This document shows, piece after piece, positions 55,023-64,000 of a DNA stretch of 64,000 nucleotides; position 1 is the stretch's first letter, and each line of letters starts with the position of its first letter. The translations under genes and the position numbers were made by a program. The notes below the pieces were generated by a model. The model made no database searches. It was not told the DNA's origin and was given only the letters and a program-made list of their open reading frames with translations. Source of the DNA: Zygnema cylindricum (taxonomy: Eukaryota > Streptophyta > Zygnematophyceae > Zygnematales > Zygnemataceae); assembly GCA_037447655.1 (NCBI GenBank), contig JBBHKE010003138.1, positions 1 through 64,000 on the forward strand, written 5' to 3'.

Positions 55023-56195
55023 AGAGAATTCGCAGATCCAAAGAAGCTAATCTAGATAGTGCCGTCTCCAAGTTTATATAAACCCAAATGATTGACCCCT
55101 TGACAATCAAAACCCCATTATTGCTTCACCCTTGTGTAATAAGACTCGTTGTGTGCTCAGTTCCCCCACAGAATGCAGAGTTAGAATATGAGTTTTGGAT
55201 AACATTCTTCACCTTGAATTTCCCTTAGAAATGCAGTCACCCTTGCAGGCAAAAATTCTGACCGCCTACACCCCTGTGTAGCCTGAACTCCCTTGAGTTC
55301 GCAGCAAAAAGAATCACTGAAACGCAGCAAAAAGAATCACTGAAAATGGTCAACTGAGTTGATAATTATGGCTTGCCAAAGTTTGGCTTTTGTACAGATG
55401 CTCTCTAGGAGAGAGGTGGCTACCTACTAGAAATATTCTAAGTCCAAAAACCCCTCTCTAAGCCCCCTAGTATAGGGGTACAAACCAATCGAAATGCTTT
55501 TAAGTACATAATGGTATAGGTGCCGATGTACCTTTTGTACGGCCATCGTACGACATGGTCAAAAGGTCAATATATGCCATATCCGGATTAGTTCCTATAA
55601 TCCCCAAAGATGCCGCAAACCAATGTTATCCTACCACGTGTCAATTGACGCGGCCATGAACGCAAACCGCCAAAAACCCATTCCGCGATCCCGACATCTA
55701 TCCCAGCCATCTGTTTAGAATCAACTTTCAATCGTAGCCGTCGAAAATTGATGCTCGGTATTTGTTTCGCTGTTGAAACAAATGCGCGATATCCGTTCTG
55801 TCTCCATACCGTACTTTGTACTATATAAAACTTTTGCAATACGTATCTTCTTCCCGTTAAACGAATTAGTCTACGTATAACTATTTATACATTTATCAAA
55901 CCCTATATATCTTAACACTAGTCCTAGACTTAAAAGATAAAGCTAACGGCTACTGGTGACTTGACGGACGGTAGGTACCACGATCAATTCTAGGGTACGT
56001 CAAGTACCTTTTGGTTATTCTACCTAATCCACCCTTGTCTTTTCTAGTGAGCTTAGGCAACCACGGCTCTTGCTCCCTATCCAGCCTTGAGTGACTAGAA
56101 CTAATGTGGGGGCTTGGAGAGGGGAGTTAGAGGTAGATTGCCTCTGCTTTTTTTTCTATCCTAATCCAGACCTAGAAAATTCTCAAATATCAACA
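54997..56195 (-). repeat. 5' LTR of element 2
   Basis: A 1199-bp intact copy. A short internal duplication of CAGCAAAAAGAATCACTGAAA (about 55300-55345) is not present in the other LTRs. Confidence 0.85.
55926..56001 (+). promoter_or_regulatory. tRNA-like module in element 2 LTR (5' copy)
   Basis: AAAAGATAAAGCTAACGGC and CACGATCAATTCTAGG; the A-box part is closer to the 15.6 kb solo LTR module, the B-box is mutated. TATATAAAAC upstream (about 55823) and a T8 run downstream (about 56147). Confidence 0.5.
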
Positions 56196-56508
56196 ACTTC
56201 ATCACGAGTACCAAAGTTCTTCCTATGGGCATTATTCAAACTTAAGAGTAATGGAAGTTTTTCAGATAATATTCGAGAAAATGTTACCAAATGTGGGGGA
56301 CCAAGCTAAGGTCTACAATAAGATTTTTAAGTATAAAGGTATTGAGGGTGTTTTTGTGAGGGAGGTAACAAAAGATTGTGCCACGAAGATGCCAGGGTGG
56401 ATAAGTGGCAGCAGTTCGGGGTTGTCACCCCTACCTTGCAGAAGGTAGCAATTAGGATTTTTGCTGAGCGGTCGGTTTCTAGCTCATGTGAGAGGAATTG
56501 GTCAACCT
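56196..56508 (+). pseudogene. hAT transposase pseudogene, C-terminal part (dimerisation domain)
   Basis: Continues the frame broken at 47708: HHEYQ, VFQIIFEKMLPNVGDQAKVY, a one-base frameshift near 56395, then WQQFGVVTPTLQKVAIRIF and SSSCERNWST, the signature end of the hAT C-terminal dimerisation domain. It stops exactly at the start of LTR element 3 (56509), so the final residues of the gene lie beyond that element. Confidence 0.85.
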
Positions 56509-57282
56509 TGTTAGGATATTGGGCAAATCGGCGTCAGCCAAAATCGCGCCGCTAAATGTTTTGTTCAATTCGCGTCAGTCATGTTTTCTTTCGTTCGATA
56601 CATTTGTCCATTCGCGTGTATGTTGGGTACTGTACGTGTTCAGTTGAATTGTATGAATCGGATGTAGAATGCTTTCGAGGAAATGTTGGTTCGCCAAGCA
56701 TGACGCGATCTTTTTGTCCGCCGAAATATTCTATGTGTATGACGAAGTGGCAGTACTTATGTACGGCCGATCCTTCTACGATCCTGCAACGATCCTGCCA
56801 CATTTGTTTCGATTTTCAAAGAGCAGATTTGTCAGAGTATAGAGAGCATATTTGTCAGGTTAGAGGTAGCTTGATGTTGCCGGCTATGGCAGGCGCACTG
56901 AGAGTTCACCTGGTCGTTATAATTAGGGACTGTTTGCTATGTATTGATTTCAAGTGTACTTGTTCTTTGTTATGGTTGAGAGCATTTAGTGTGTGAGTAG
57001 AGTTACGAAATATATATGAATATTGAGATAATCAAAATGTATTCAATGTGAGTGTGAGTGTGAGTGTGAATTAAGTGATCAATGTGAGTTAGAAATCTGA
57101 GTGAGTTAGATTGGTAAGAGTGAGCGATTGTTTTAGAAAAGCTTCGGCTCAATATATTTATATTTTGTCGATGTGATTTGTCATGTGGTGATTGAGATTT
57201 ATATCCATGTAAGCTTCAGCTGTGCATTATCTTGGTTGATTATTGAGAAGTAAGTCGATCTTTGTTTTGTGTGCTTTTAACA
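56509..57282 (+). repeat. 5' LTR of element 3
   Basis: 774 bp from TG to CA. It contains GTGAGTGTGA microsatellite units (about 57048-57070) and one copy of GTCGATGTGATTTGTCATGTGGTGATT, which is present four times in the 3' LTR. Confidence 0.8.
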
Positions 57283-57426
57283 CTTGGGGATCGGAGCGGG
57301 TCTTGCTATTGAGTGCCTAGAATATTCTGTGAGGAGATTCTGGCTAGTGTTGCTATTATAGGGAGGAAATAGAAACCGAGTTGGTCTCCTGCACCGACTT
57401 TTACTCCTCCACCGGAGCAACCGTAC

Positions 57427-58798
57427 TCATGGCCGGAACCGAGTGAGAAAGGCTTCAGTGGCGAGCAGTTCGATGAGGAACTTCCAAGTGATTTGTTCGG
57501 CCAGAAAAAGAAAGAAGCTAATGTGAATGTTACTTTGTCTGAGGAGCAACTCTGAGTCTTGTTTGATAGACTTGTTCCAACCTTCGATGAACGGCTCTCG
57601 GCTGTTCAAAGGGGCAAGTTGCAAGTACTTAGCGATCCGGATCCAGATCCAAATGATGAGAGTGATGATGGTGACTCCAAAGGTGAAGGTAAAAAGAAAA
57701 AGAGGGAGAAAATTCCTAGAGGTAAAGGGAAAATTGAGGAGGAAGAAGATTTGGATCTCGGTAGTGAGGCCGAAGTTGAGGGGAATTATGTCCGGAAAAA
57801 TTGTGTTATTTAATGGATCAAATTATGGCGCTTGGAAAAAATATATTAAGGGAGAATTAATTTTGAAATATTTGTGGAAAATTGTAAATGGAGAGGAGAG
57901 TGAACCGAAAGATCTCTTTAGTAGGAAGATGTGGAAGCAAAAAGATATCGCTGCCATTAACGGTTTGATGCAAAGTTGCCATGGTTCGGTTTTAGATCAT
58001 TTCTTAGCTTATGGAAGTGCTCATGAATGTGGGGTAGGTTAGGAGAATCAATTTGAGAAAGGGGTTGAGGATAAGGGGCAATTTGTGTTCCAAGAATTCA
58101 TTCAATTTTGGTTGAAGGAAAACGAATCTATCGACGATGCAGTGAAAAGGTTTAATATTCTTGTGGAGCAGCTGACAAATCTTGGACGAATGTTAGACGA
58201 AGACCACAAATTGCAGGTGTTTTTGAACTGTCTTCCCGAATACCTTCGTACTCCGAGTGACATTATTCAATAAAAAAAAGGCTTCGTACGAGTATGCGGT
58301 GAGTTATTTGAAGAGGGTGGATAAGACACGAGATGGTACGAGTAGAGGAGTGAAAAAATCACTTGAGTTTGAGTTTGGTGAATCTGCCCCCGTTAATGTT
58401 GTCACAGATGCGGCGGTGAATTTACTCAATGTAAGATGAGGTGGTAGATCTTTTAGAGGTAGAGGCGGTAGTGGTAGAGGAGGTAGAGGAGGCATACAAA
58501 ATGCAAGTGCTAGTGGCAGTCAGACTGATGCTAATGTGACATGCTACAAATGTAAGAAATTGGGACATTTTGCATCAGATTGTCCGGATCTTCAAAAAAA
58601 GTGTTACCTTTGCCAGCGGTGGGGACATGACAGTACGCAGTGTTTTGATAGGGCTCAAGGAAACTCGGACAGAGGTGGAAGAGGTGGCCGTGGTCGCGGA
58701 AATGGTCGCGGAAATGGTCGAGGAGGAGGCCACGGATATTTTGCTGGCTCGAATGAAGAAATCGACGTCATTTCAGTTCACAATGCGGTACAATTTTA
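57427..58798 (+). pseudogene. Gag of element 3 with two zinc knuckles and RGG tail, broken
   Basis: Parts in order: an acidic, lysine-rich N-terminus (57430-57813), a copia-type gag core MSGKIVLFNGSNYGAWKKYI and LKYLWKIVNGEE (57789-58042), FQEFIQFWLKENESIDDAVKRF and LVEQLTNLGRMLDEDHKLQVFL (58085-58270; the conserved UBN2 end), then two CCHC knuckles CYKCKKLGHFASDC and CYLCQRWGHDSTQC followed by a GRGNGRGG-rich tail ending at TAA 58798. Frame changes near 57790 and 58260 and stops near 57555, 58040 and 58438 disable it. Nothing resembling pol follows; non-coding DNA leads to the polypurine tract. Confidence 0.75.
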
Positions 58799-59190
58799 AA
58801 TTTGCTGGGAAAACGGCAAAGGGCCGATGAGCGAATTGTCGGGTAGGAAGTAAGTACGGTTAGACAAAAGGAAAGTAAGGAAAATTTTGAGTGCAGATTT
58901 TGAAATTTAATGTGAGGAAGTGAGCAGTGAGCAGTCAGTTTGTGAGTAAGAGAAATGTGAGAGAGACGTCAGTGAGAGAAGTCAAAAGTGGGAAGTGAAA
59001 TGAAATGAAAAGTGAGGCACGGAAGTGAGTGTACGGTTAGTTTGAAATGTACGGTTTGTCTGTTCGGTGAGTACGTTTGGTTTTTAGTGTGAGAGTACGG
59101 TTTTATGTTCTGTGTACGGTTTTGTGGTTTAGAGGGGACGACCAACATCGGTGTCGCGTCTCCAAACGATTCTCCCAATATGAAGGGGAT
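58799..59190 (+). other. 3' non-coding part of element 3 with polypurine tract
   Basis: GTGAG-, GTACGG- and AAGTGAG-rich sequence without coding potential, ending in TGAAGGGGAT directly before the LTR start TGTTAGG. Confidence 0.6.
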
Positions 59191-59309
59191 TGTTAGGATA
59201 TTGGGCGAATCGGCGTCGGCCGAAATTGCGCCGCTAAATGTTTTGTTCGCTTCGCGTCAGTCATGTTTTGTTTCGCTCGATACATTTGTCGGTTCGCGTG
59301 TATGATTGG
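59191..59309 (+). repeat. 3' LTR of element 3, first segment
   Basis: Matches 56509-56627. It is interrupted by the hAT element after ATGATTGG. Confidence 0.85.
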
Positions 59310-59515
59310 CAGAGCTCGCAAACGGTCAACCGAAACCGTGACCGACCGTTAACCGAACGCCCGCGCCGGATACGGAACGCATTCGGTTGCCAAATTGTGG
59401 GGGTCGGGCGGTTACGGTCGGTTGACTCACCAGGAAAAAAAGTTGGTTGGTTACGGTTGGTCAACCAAAAAACCAAAAAAAATGAAAATTTTGTACTGTC
59501 CATATAATCCAACAT

Positions 59516-59715
59516 TCTTGTACTTTGTACTCTTTGGTATCGTGGAAGTACGTGACATCATATTAGCGTCGCAAATCTGACACGGTACTGTAGTTAGCTA
59601 TTCATTTCGCAAATCATAACGAACACGACAAAGCGTCGCAAATTTGACACGGTAGTACAATATTCATTTCGCAAATCTTAGGGAACGCGACAAAGCGTCG
59701 CAAATCTGACACGGT
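59516..59715. repeat. Subterminal direct repeat of the hAT element, copy 1
   Basis: Begins TTGTACTTTGTACTCTTTGG and includes three spaced copies of GCGTCGCAAATCTGACACGGTA-like units. The partner is at 62884-63062. Confidence 0.65.
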
Positions 59716-59716
59716 A

Positions 59717-59881
59717 CACCGCCAATTGCTATTAGCGTAGTGTACGCTAATTCCGTCCCGCTTTTTTTAATTATAATTCTCCAATAGCGTAGCTTATTCT
59801 ATTTTTTTTTGTACGCCATTCAGGGTTATGTTCCAAGTACCTCACGAAACGAAAGTACGTTGTCGGTTAAATAGTGTGGTG
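59717..59881. mobile_element. Small TA-flanked MITE, 165 bp, inside the hAT element
   Basis: TA|CACCGCCAATTGCTATTAGC ... TTAAATAGTGTGGTG|TA; counterpart of 8684-8850. Confidence 0.55.
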
Positions 59882-60039
59882 TACACTACGTATCAGACCT
59901 TACAAAGTTGTACCTTTTTAAGTGAAAAAATATATTTAATGAGTTTTAGTAACTGCGCACGCATGAGAATATGCGCTCTCAAAAGGGGATAAAAGCGGGT
60001 TGTAAAATATCACGTTTGCACATATTCAACCAACAACCA

Positions 60040-61216
60040 CGTTTCGACTATGTGAGCGTTGTCGTGACTGATAGTGGCTCTAACATGTGTGCGACGGAAG
60101 GTCTACCGAGTATGTTTACTTGGATACCTTGCGCGGACTAAAAAATTGCAACAATTGTGACAACGATCTTGAATAAGAGCAGAACTTCCAAAAAAGGCAA
60201 ATATGATGTGGAAGTTCCTGATTTTTGTGATCTAATTGACGCGTGTAAATCATTGCTCACGTTTTTTAAACATAGTAATTTACAAAATCTTTTGAAAAAC
60301 ACATTAAAACAACAAACGCAACGCGGTGGAATTCTTTGCTCCGAATGCTTAAGAGTATTTACGATGCATTCAATGAGATAAGACCAATCGCTCAAGAAAA
60401 AAATAAATTGATACTTTTTGCTTGTATCGATAAGACTCACCTTACCGAACTTATACAATTTTTGGAAAAGTTCCAAGAAGCGACCCTAAAATTGGGGAAA
60501 TTCAAAGAACCAACTTTACATTTGGTTTCGTTTGAATTATCGTCTCTCCATAATCATTGTAAGATAAGAAAAAACATCTTACAATGACGGTGAAAAATAA
60601 TGCCCCGCCGATTCCCTAAACTTGCAAAGAGTTGAAATAACTTTTTGTGAAACTTGCACTACCGAAGTGGGGCCTTCATGAGTATCCTATTGTCGCGACT
60701 CTCTTAGATCCCCGACAAAAACAAAAGCTTGAAACAATTGGGGTATCTAAAACCGAAATTGAAAGCGCAAGGGTCAATCTTCGAGAACTCGCAAACGACC
60801 TCGGTGATGACGTTGATTTCGGTTGTCCTCAACGTATCACAAAAAAACGAAAAAAATCGCAAAGTAAAGACGATTTCCACAATATTTTTGGTGAGAGCGA
60901 TGAGCAAAATGAGGTTTTTATTACCACCGACAAAAAAACGCTCGTTAACGCCGAAATGAAACGTTATTCTGGTTTAAAAATAACCAACGACAAAATATTG
61001 AACTTTAACATACTTGAATGGTGGAAAAAAAATGTACGTGCGAAAGATGGAGGATTTCCTATTCTAGCCGGTGTTGCTATATATATTCTAGCTATTCCGG
61101 CTTCTAACTCCATGTCTGAAAGCAATTTTTCGGATGCCGAGAACACGATAACAAAGAAGAGGAGCTCACTAGCTGCTTCAATTGTTAGTGATCTTTTGTG
61201 TGTTAGATCCAACTGA
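60040..61216 (+). pseudogene. hAT transposase relic (catalytic core and C-terminal dimerisation domain)
   Basis: Reads VTDSGSNMCATEGLPSMFTW (first catalytic Asp region), CAD followed by a stop where CADHKI is usual (60138), ACKSLLTFFKHSNLQNLL, then after a one-base shift near 60320 ATRWNSLLRMLKSIYDAFNE (the conserved Trp block), IDKTHLTELIQFLEKFQEAT, a stop at about 60585, PKWGLHEYPIVATLLDPRQK (60647 onward) and the hAT C-terminal end SMSESNFSDAENTITKKRSS ... LLCVRSN, closing at TGA 61216. In relatives the last motif starts SERVFS; here the Arg is Ser. The N-terminal BED region is missing. Non-functional. Confidence 0.85.
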
Positions 61217-61928
61217 GATCTTTTAAATGCATAGTTTTTTATTTTGTTTTGTTTTCTAATTCTTGTTTTTTTGTAGTATTAGTTATCATGTTTTTTTTTC
61301 CTTTGAAATTTTTGTTGTGTTTGACATTTTTTCTAGTGTTATTTTTTTTTTTTTTTTTTAAACCGGAGTGCTTATTTTTATCAAATTACCAAAGCGTCGT
61401 ATATATACCAAATTTAGATTTATGGATTTTTGTGTAGTTTTAAGTTTGAGGTTGAGAATTTGTACAATAGAGTCGAAAATTGAACGAGGTTGTTAATTGT
61501 TTATTTCTATATTTGATACTACAAAATATTTTTTGTTTTTTTTGCTCATCACAATGTGTTTTTTGTCAATTGGTTATCTATGTGAAAACTTTTTTTTTTT
61601 AAACATACATAATTGAAAATTTACCTTTTTTGCATAATTCATAACATAGTATCGTAGTCGAAAGAAAAACCGTCCGAAAATTGTAGGGAAAAAAATAGAT
61701 TTGCGAGAGAATAAACATTAGTATAAGGGTTTAGGCATTAATCTAAGAGATACACGCAAAATTAGGAACAAATCCCTTGAAGAAGGTGACTGTCGAGGAA
61801 AACAAATATTCGTAAAGGGAGATTGCAAAAAGACAAAATAGTAAAAAGGAGAGGTACACGAGCTGTTTTTTTGCAATGGGAGATGTACCACTACACCACT
61901 CATTGTTATTAGTAGTGATAAGTCGCTA
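61217..61928. other. Unassigned 3' part of the hAT element
   Basis: AT-rich with T-runs (for example 61347-61359 and 61591-61600). No gene is seen. Confidence 0.4.
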
Positions 61929-62684
61929 CACCGCGAATCGTAATTAGTGTTATTAACGCCAATTCCGTCACCACGAATTTTGACCCAAAAAACTTAAAAA
62001 TAGGAAATAACTCTAAATTTTTCTTTACATTATTCAAGGTACTCTTTGAATCAGCGTTAACAACTCTACACCGCGAATCGTAATTAGAGTAATAAAAAAA
62101 TTAGAGTAAAAAAACAAAAAAACAAAATATAGAGTAATGAACTCTAATTTATGTGATAGAACTTTTTCGCAGAGGAAGTTTACTCTAATTTATTTAAGTA
62201 CTATATATTGGGTTATGTCGGCAATAAATTTCCGCATTGAAATTATGAACACTAAATTACGTAGGCCTACAAAATGTGTCAGTCCGTATAGTTTTGACGT
62301 CGTTACGACGTTAGTAATATTTGTCGCGCTGAATGTCAGTTAGTGTTCACACTGACGACGATGATGTCGACGGACGAGAGTTATGCGAACGACTTTTTTT
62401 CGATGTGATTCATTTTTCGTTTAGTGTGATTTCACGTGTGAGCACAATTCTATTAAATCATTATTTGTACCTTTTTACTTAGAAAGTACAATTTTGCACG
62501 GTTGAACGTCGTCCGTACTCCACACTATTTAAAACGAACCTATATTACAATTTTTTACGCTAATTAAACTTTACCTAAATTAGAATAATGAAAAAATTAG
62601 AATCGTTTACTCTATTTGATGTGATAGAATCGAAAGTTTGAGCGACCGAATTAGAGTAATTTACTCTAATTACGATTCGCGGTG
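61929..62684. mobile_element. MITE or nested MITE pair with CACCGCGAATCGTAATTAG ends
   Basis: Two left termini (61929 and 62069) and one right terminus (62684) of the same family, each beside TA. The inner unit 62069-62684 (616 bp) has perfectly matching terminal inverted repeats of about 24 bp (CACCGCGAATCGTAATTAGA onward) and TA on both sides. The outer left end probably belongs to an older copy hit at its TA. Non-coding; TTACTCTAATT words recur inside. Confidence 0.65.
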
Positions 62685-62883
62685 TAGTATAGTTCCATTT
62701 TAAAAAGTGTGGCTAACATACAGAACTGTACCGTATTAACGAAAATGTACAAAAAATGATTTAATGCATGCCATTATGATGTACTTGCGTTTTCACAAAC
62801 CGCGTAGTGCAAACGTCATAATGAAGTGAAACTTTACGTTTTGACATAATGCGTTTTTACAAACTGCGTAGTGAAAAAGTCAT

Positions 62884-63062
62884 AATACTTTGTACTCTTT
62901 GGTAGCGTGGAAGTACGTTACATCATGATTAGCGTCGCAAATCTAACACGGTACTGTAGTTAGCTATTCATTTCGCAAATCATAGATAATGCGACAAAGC
63001 GTCCCAAATCTGACACGGTAGTACATTACTTATTTCGCTTATCTTAGGGATCGCGACAAATC
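62884..63062. repeat. Subterminal direct repeat of the hAT element, copy 2
   Basis: Same orientation as 59516-59715 and sharing TTTGTACTCTTTGGTA, GCGTCGCAAATCT and TAGTTAGCTATTCATTTCGC. Confidence 0.65.
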
Positions 63063-63307
63063 GTAATTATTGGCTTTCATACGTCGTACATTGGTTAATT
63101 TTGTACTTTTTCGGTCACGGGCAAGCACGGTTAGTCGCGAGAAATCGAGATTCGGTTAATTTTTATTTTCATAAACGTCGGTTGGTTAACGGTTAACAAT
63201 TTTGGAGTGTGACATAACTCGTTCGGGCGTCAGTTACTTAGATTTTGAAAAAAAAAATGGTCGGTTTCGGTTATAAAATTTTGACTTTTGCGACCTCTGA
63301 TGTTTGG

Positions 63308-64000
63308 TACTGTACGTGTTCGGTTCAATTTTACGAATCGGACGTAGGACGATTTCAAGGAAATGTTGGTTCGAGAAGCGTGACGCGATCTTTTCGTTCG
63401 GTGAAATATTGTATGAGTATGACGAAGCGGCAGTACTTTTGTACGGCCGATCCTTCTACGATCCTGCAACGATCCTGCCAGATTTTTTCCACATTTGTTT
63501 CGATTCACAGAAAGCAGATTTGTCAGAGTATAGAGAGCATATTTGTCAGGTTAGAGGTAGCTTGATGTTGCCGGCTATGGCAGGCGCACTTAGAGTTCAC
63601 CTGGTCGTTATGTTTAGGGACTGTTTGCTATGTATTGATTTCAAGTGTACTTGTTCTTTGTTTATGGTAGAGAGTATTTAGTGTGTGAGTAGAGTTAGGA
63701 AATATATATGAATATTGTGATAATCAAAATGTTTTTCAGTGTGAGTGTGAGTGAGAATTAAGTGATCAGTGTGAGTTAGAAATCTGAGTGAGTTAGATTG
63801 GTAAGAGTGAGCGATTGTTTTGGAAAAGCTTCAGCTCAATATATTTATGTTTTGTCGATGTGATTTGTCATGTGGTGATTGTCGATGTGATTTGTCATGT
63901 GGTGATTGTCGATGTGATTTGTCATGTGGTGATTGTCGATGTGATTTGTCATGTGGTGATTGAGATTTATTTCCATGTAAGCTTCCGCTGTTCATTATCT
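63308..64000 (+). repeat. 3' LTR of element 3, second segment
   Basis: Matches 56636 onward of the 5' LTR and continues to the window end. The unit GTCGATGTGATTTGTCATGT(GGTGATT) occurs four times at 63855-63960 against once in the 5' LTR. Small differences (for example CACATTTGTTTC duplicated context near 63487) show divergence between the LTRs. Confidence 0.8.

Larger units (their letters stand above)
47709..56195 (-). mobile_element. Gag-only LTR element 2 (host of a nested element), inserted in the hAT gene
   Basis: The 5' LTR is 56195-54997 (TGTTGATATTTGAG ... TACAATTTCA). The 3' LTR is 53117-52397 plus 48169-47709, split by element 1. The last five bases before the element (ACTTG, 47704-47708) and the first five after (ACTTC, 56196-56200) agree at four of five and mark the target duplication. 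The 3' LTR is preceded by a polypurine tract (GAAAATAAAGGGAG at 53131-53118). The internal region (53118-54996) holds only a broken gag. Removing the insertion restores the hAT reading frame, which confirms both borders. Confidence 0.85.
59310..63299 (+). mobile_element. hAT DNA transposon, 3990 bp, degenerate
   Basis: Terminal inverted repeats CAGAGCTCGCAAA and CAGAGGTCGCAAAA (right end 63286-63299 read in reverse) and an 8-bp target duplication, ATGATTGG (59302-59309) and ATGTTTGG (63300-63307), with one difference. The two LTR halves outside join at the same point of the intact 5' LTR. The interior contains a transposase relic and smaller MITEs. Insertion came after element 3. Confidence 0.9.
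56509..64000 (+). mobile_element. Gag-only LTR element 3, running past the window end
   Basis: 5' LTR 56509-57282 (TGTTAGGATATTGGG ... TTTTAACA). A primer-binding-site candidate TTGGGGATCGGAGC (57284-57297) resembles the initiator-Met tRNA type TGGTATCAGAGC with changes. Internal gag 57427-58798; polypurine tract TGAAGGGGAT (59181-59190). The 3' LTR starts at 59191 and is split by a hAT element before resuming at 63308. Inserted in the hAT gene directly after ERNWST. Confidence 0.85.

Noticed and set aside
56556-56996. 146-aa frame, repeated at 63304-63681 as 125 aa
   Set aside because: It lies wholly inside the LTR of element 3, so the conservation between copies reflects LTR identity, not coding.
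1-64000. CRISPR arrays, bacterial operons, ribosome-binding sites, origins
   Set aside because: No evenly spaced identical repeats with unique spacers and no prokaryotic gene layout; the window is eukaryotic.

Overview
The window looks like nuclear DNA of a large-genome streptophyte (a land plant or, more likely, a charophyte alga such as Chara). This is an inference from three things: plant-type leucine-rich-repeat exons separated by long phase-2 introns, a CYP86-clan cytochrome P450 remnant, and a dense layer of plant-type hAT, pogo-like and LTR elements. A run of 66 N at 41947-42012 shows that it is a draft assembly. There are no bacterial features. Most of the long open frames are artefacts of pyrimidine-rich repeats.

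Host-type genes. (1) On the minus strand, 8506 to about 2720, lie the exons of a P450 (N-terminal anchor, C-helix, I-helix, K-helix ExxR, PERF/heme region). Splice phases still fit at several junctions, but there are frameshifts and a stop inside the heme motif, so it is a pseudogene. A solo LTR sits in one of its introns. (2) On the plus strand, 26983-32920, is the 5' part of a secreted or membrane LRR gene: signal peptide, LRR N-cap, then five LRR exons of 69-75 nt, one of which is a base short. (3) On the minus strand, 39852 to 35897, is a five-exon gene for an unrecognised protein with a signal peptide and several membrane segments; all its splice phases agree. (4) On the minus strand, 41472-41328, is one exon of an RRM resembling that of La proteins. 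(5) On the plus strand, 21604-22740, is a GC-rich 378-codon frame for a disordered proline- and charge-rich protein of unknown role.

Mobile DNA. A pogo-like DDE transposase relic with an accessory frame (about 12.2-17.3 kb, minus) is surrounded by many short hairpins of the type AGCGACGAC...GTCGTCGCT. A chromodomain fragment of a Ty3/gypsy integrase lies at 18.84-19.09 kb. The right third is a nest. A BED/DUF659 hAT transposase (46.3-47.7 kb and 56.2-56.5 kb) was split by a gag-only LTR element (47709-56195). One LTR of that element was itself split by a related gag-only element (48170-52391, target duplication AGGTA). The hAT was also hit by a third gag-only LTR element, from 56509 to beyond the window. 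The far LTR of that third element was split by a 3990-bp hAT element (59310-63299, 8-bp target duplication), which in turn carries small TA-flanked MITEs.

The most unusual observation is a family of roughly 1.0-1.2 kb LTRs: two solo LTRs with perfect 5-bp target duplications at 5674-6795 and 15331-16338, two element pairs at 47.7-56.2 kb, and a relic at 42.0-42.5 kb. Every one carries a tRNA-like A-box/B-box module at the same place, antisense to the element. In several copies a TATA-like box stands upstream and a T-run downstream. The rest of the window is long pyrimidine tracts, minisatellites and unassigned AT-rich DNA.
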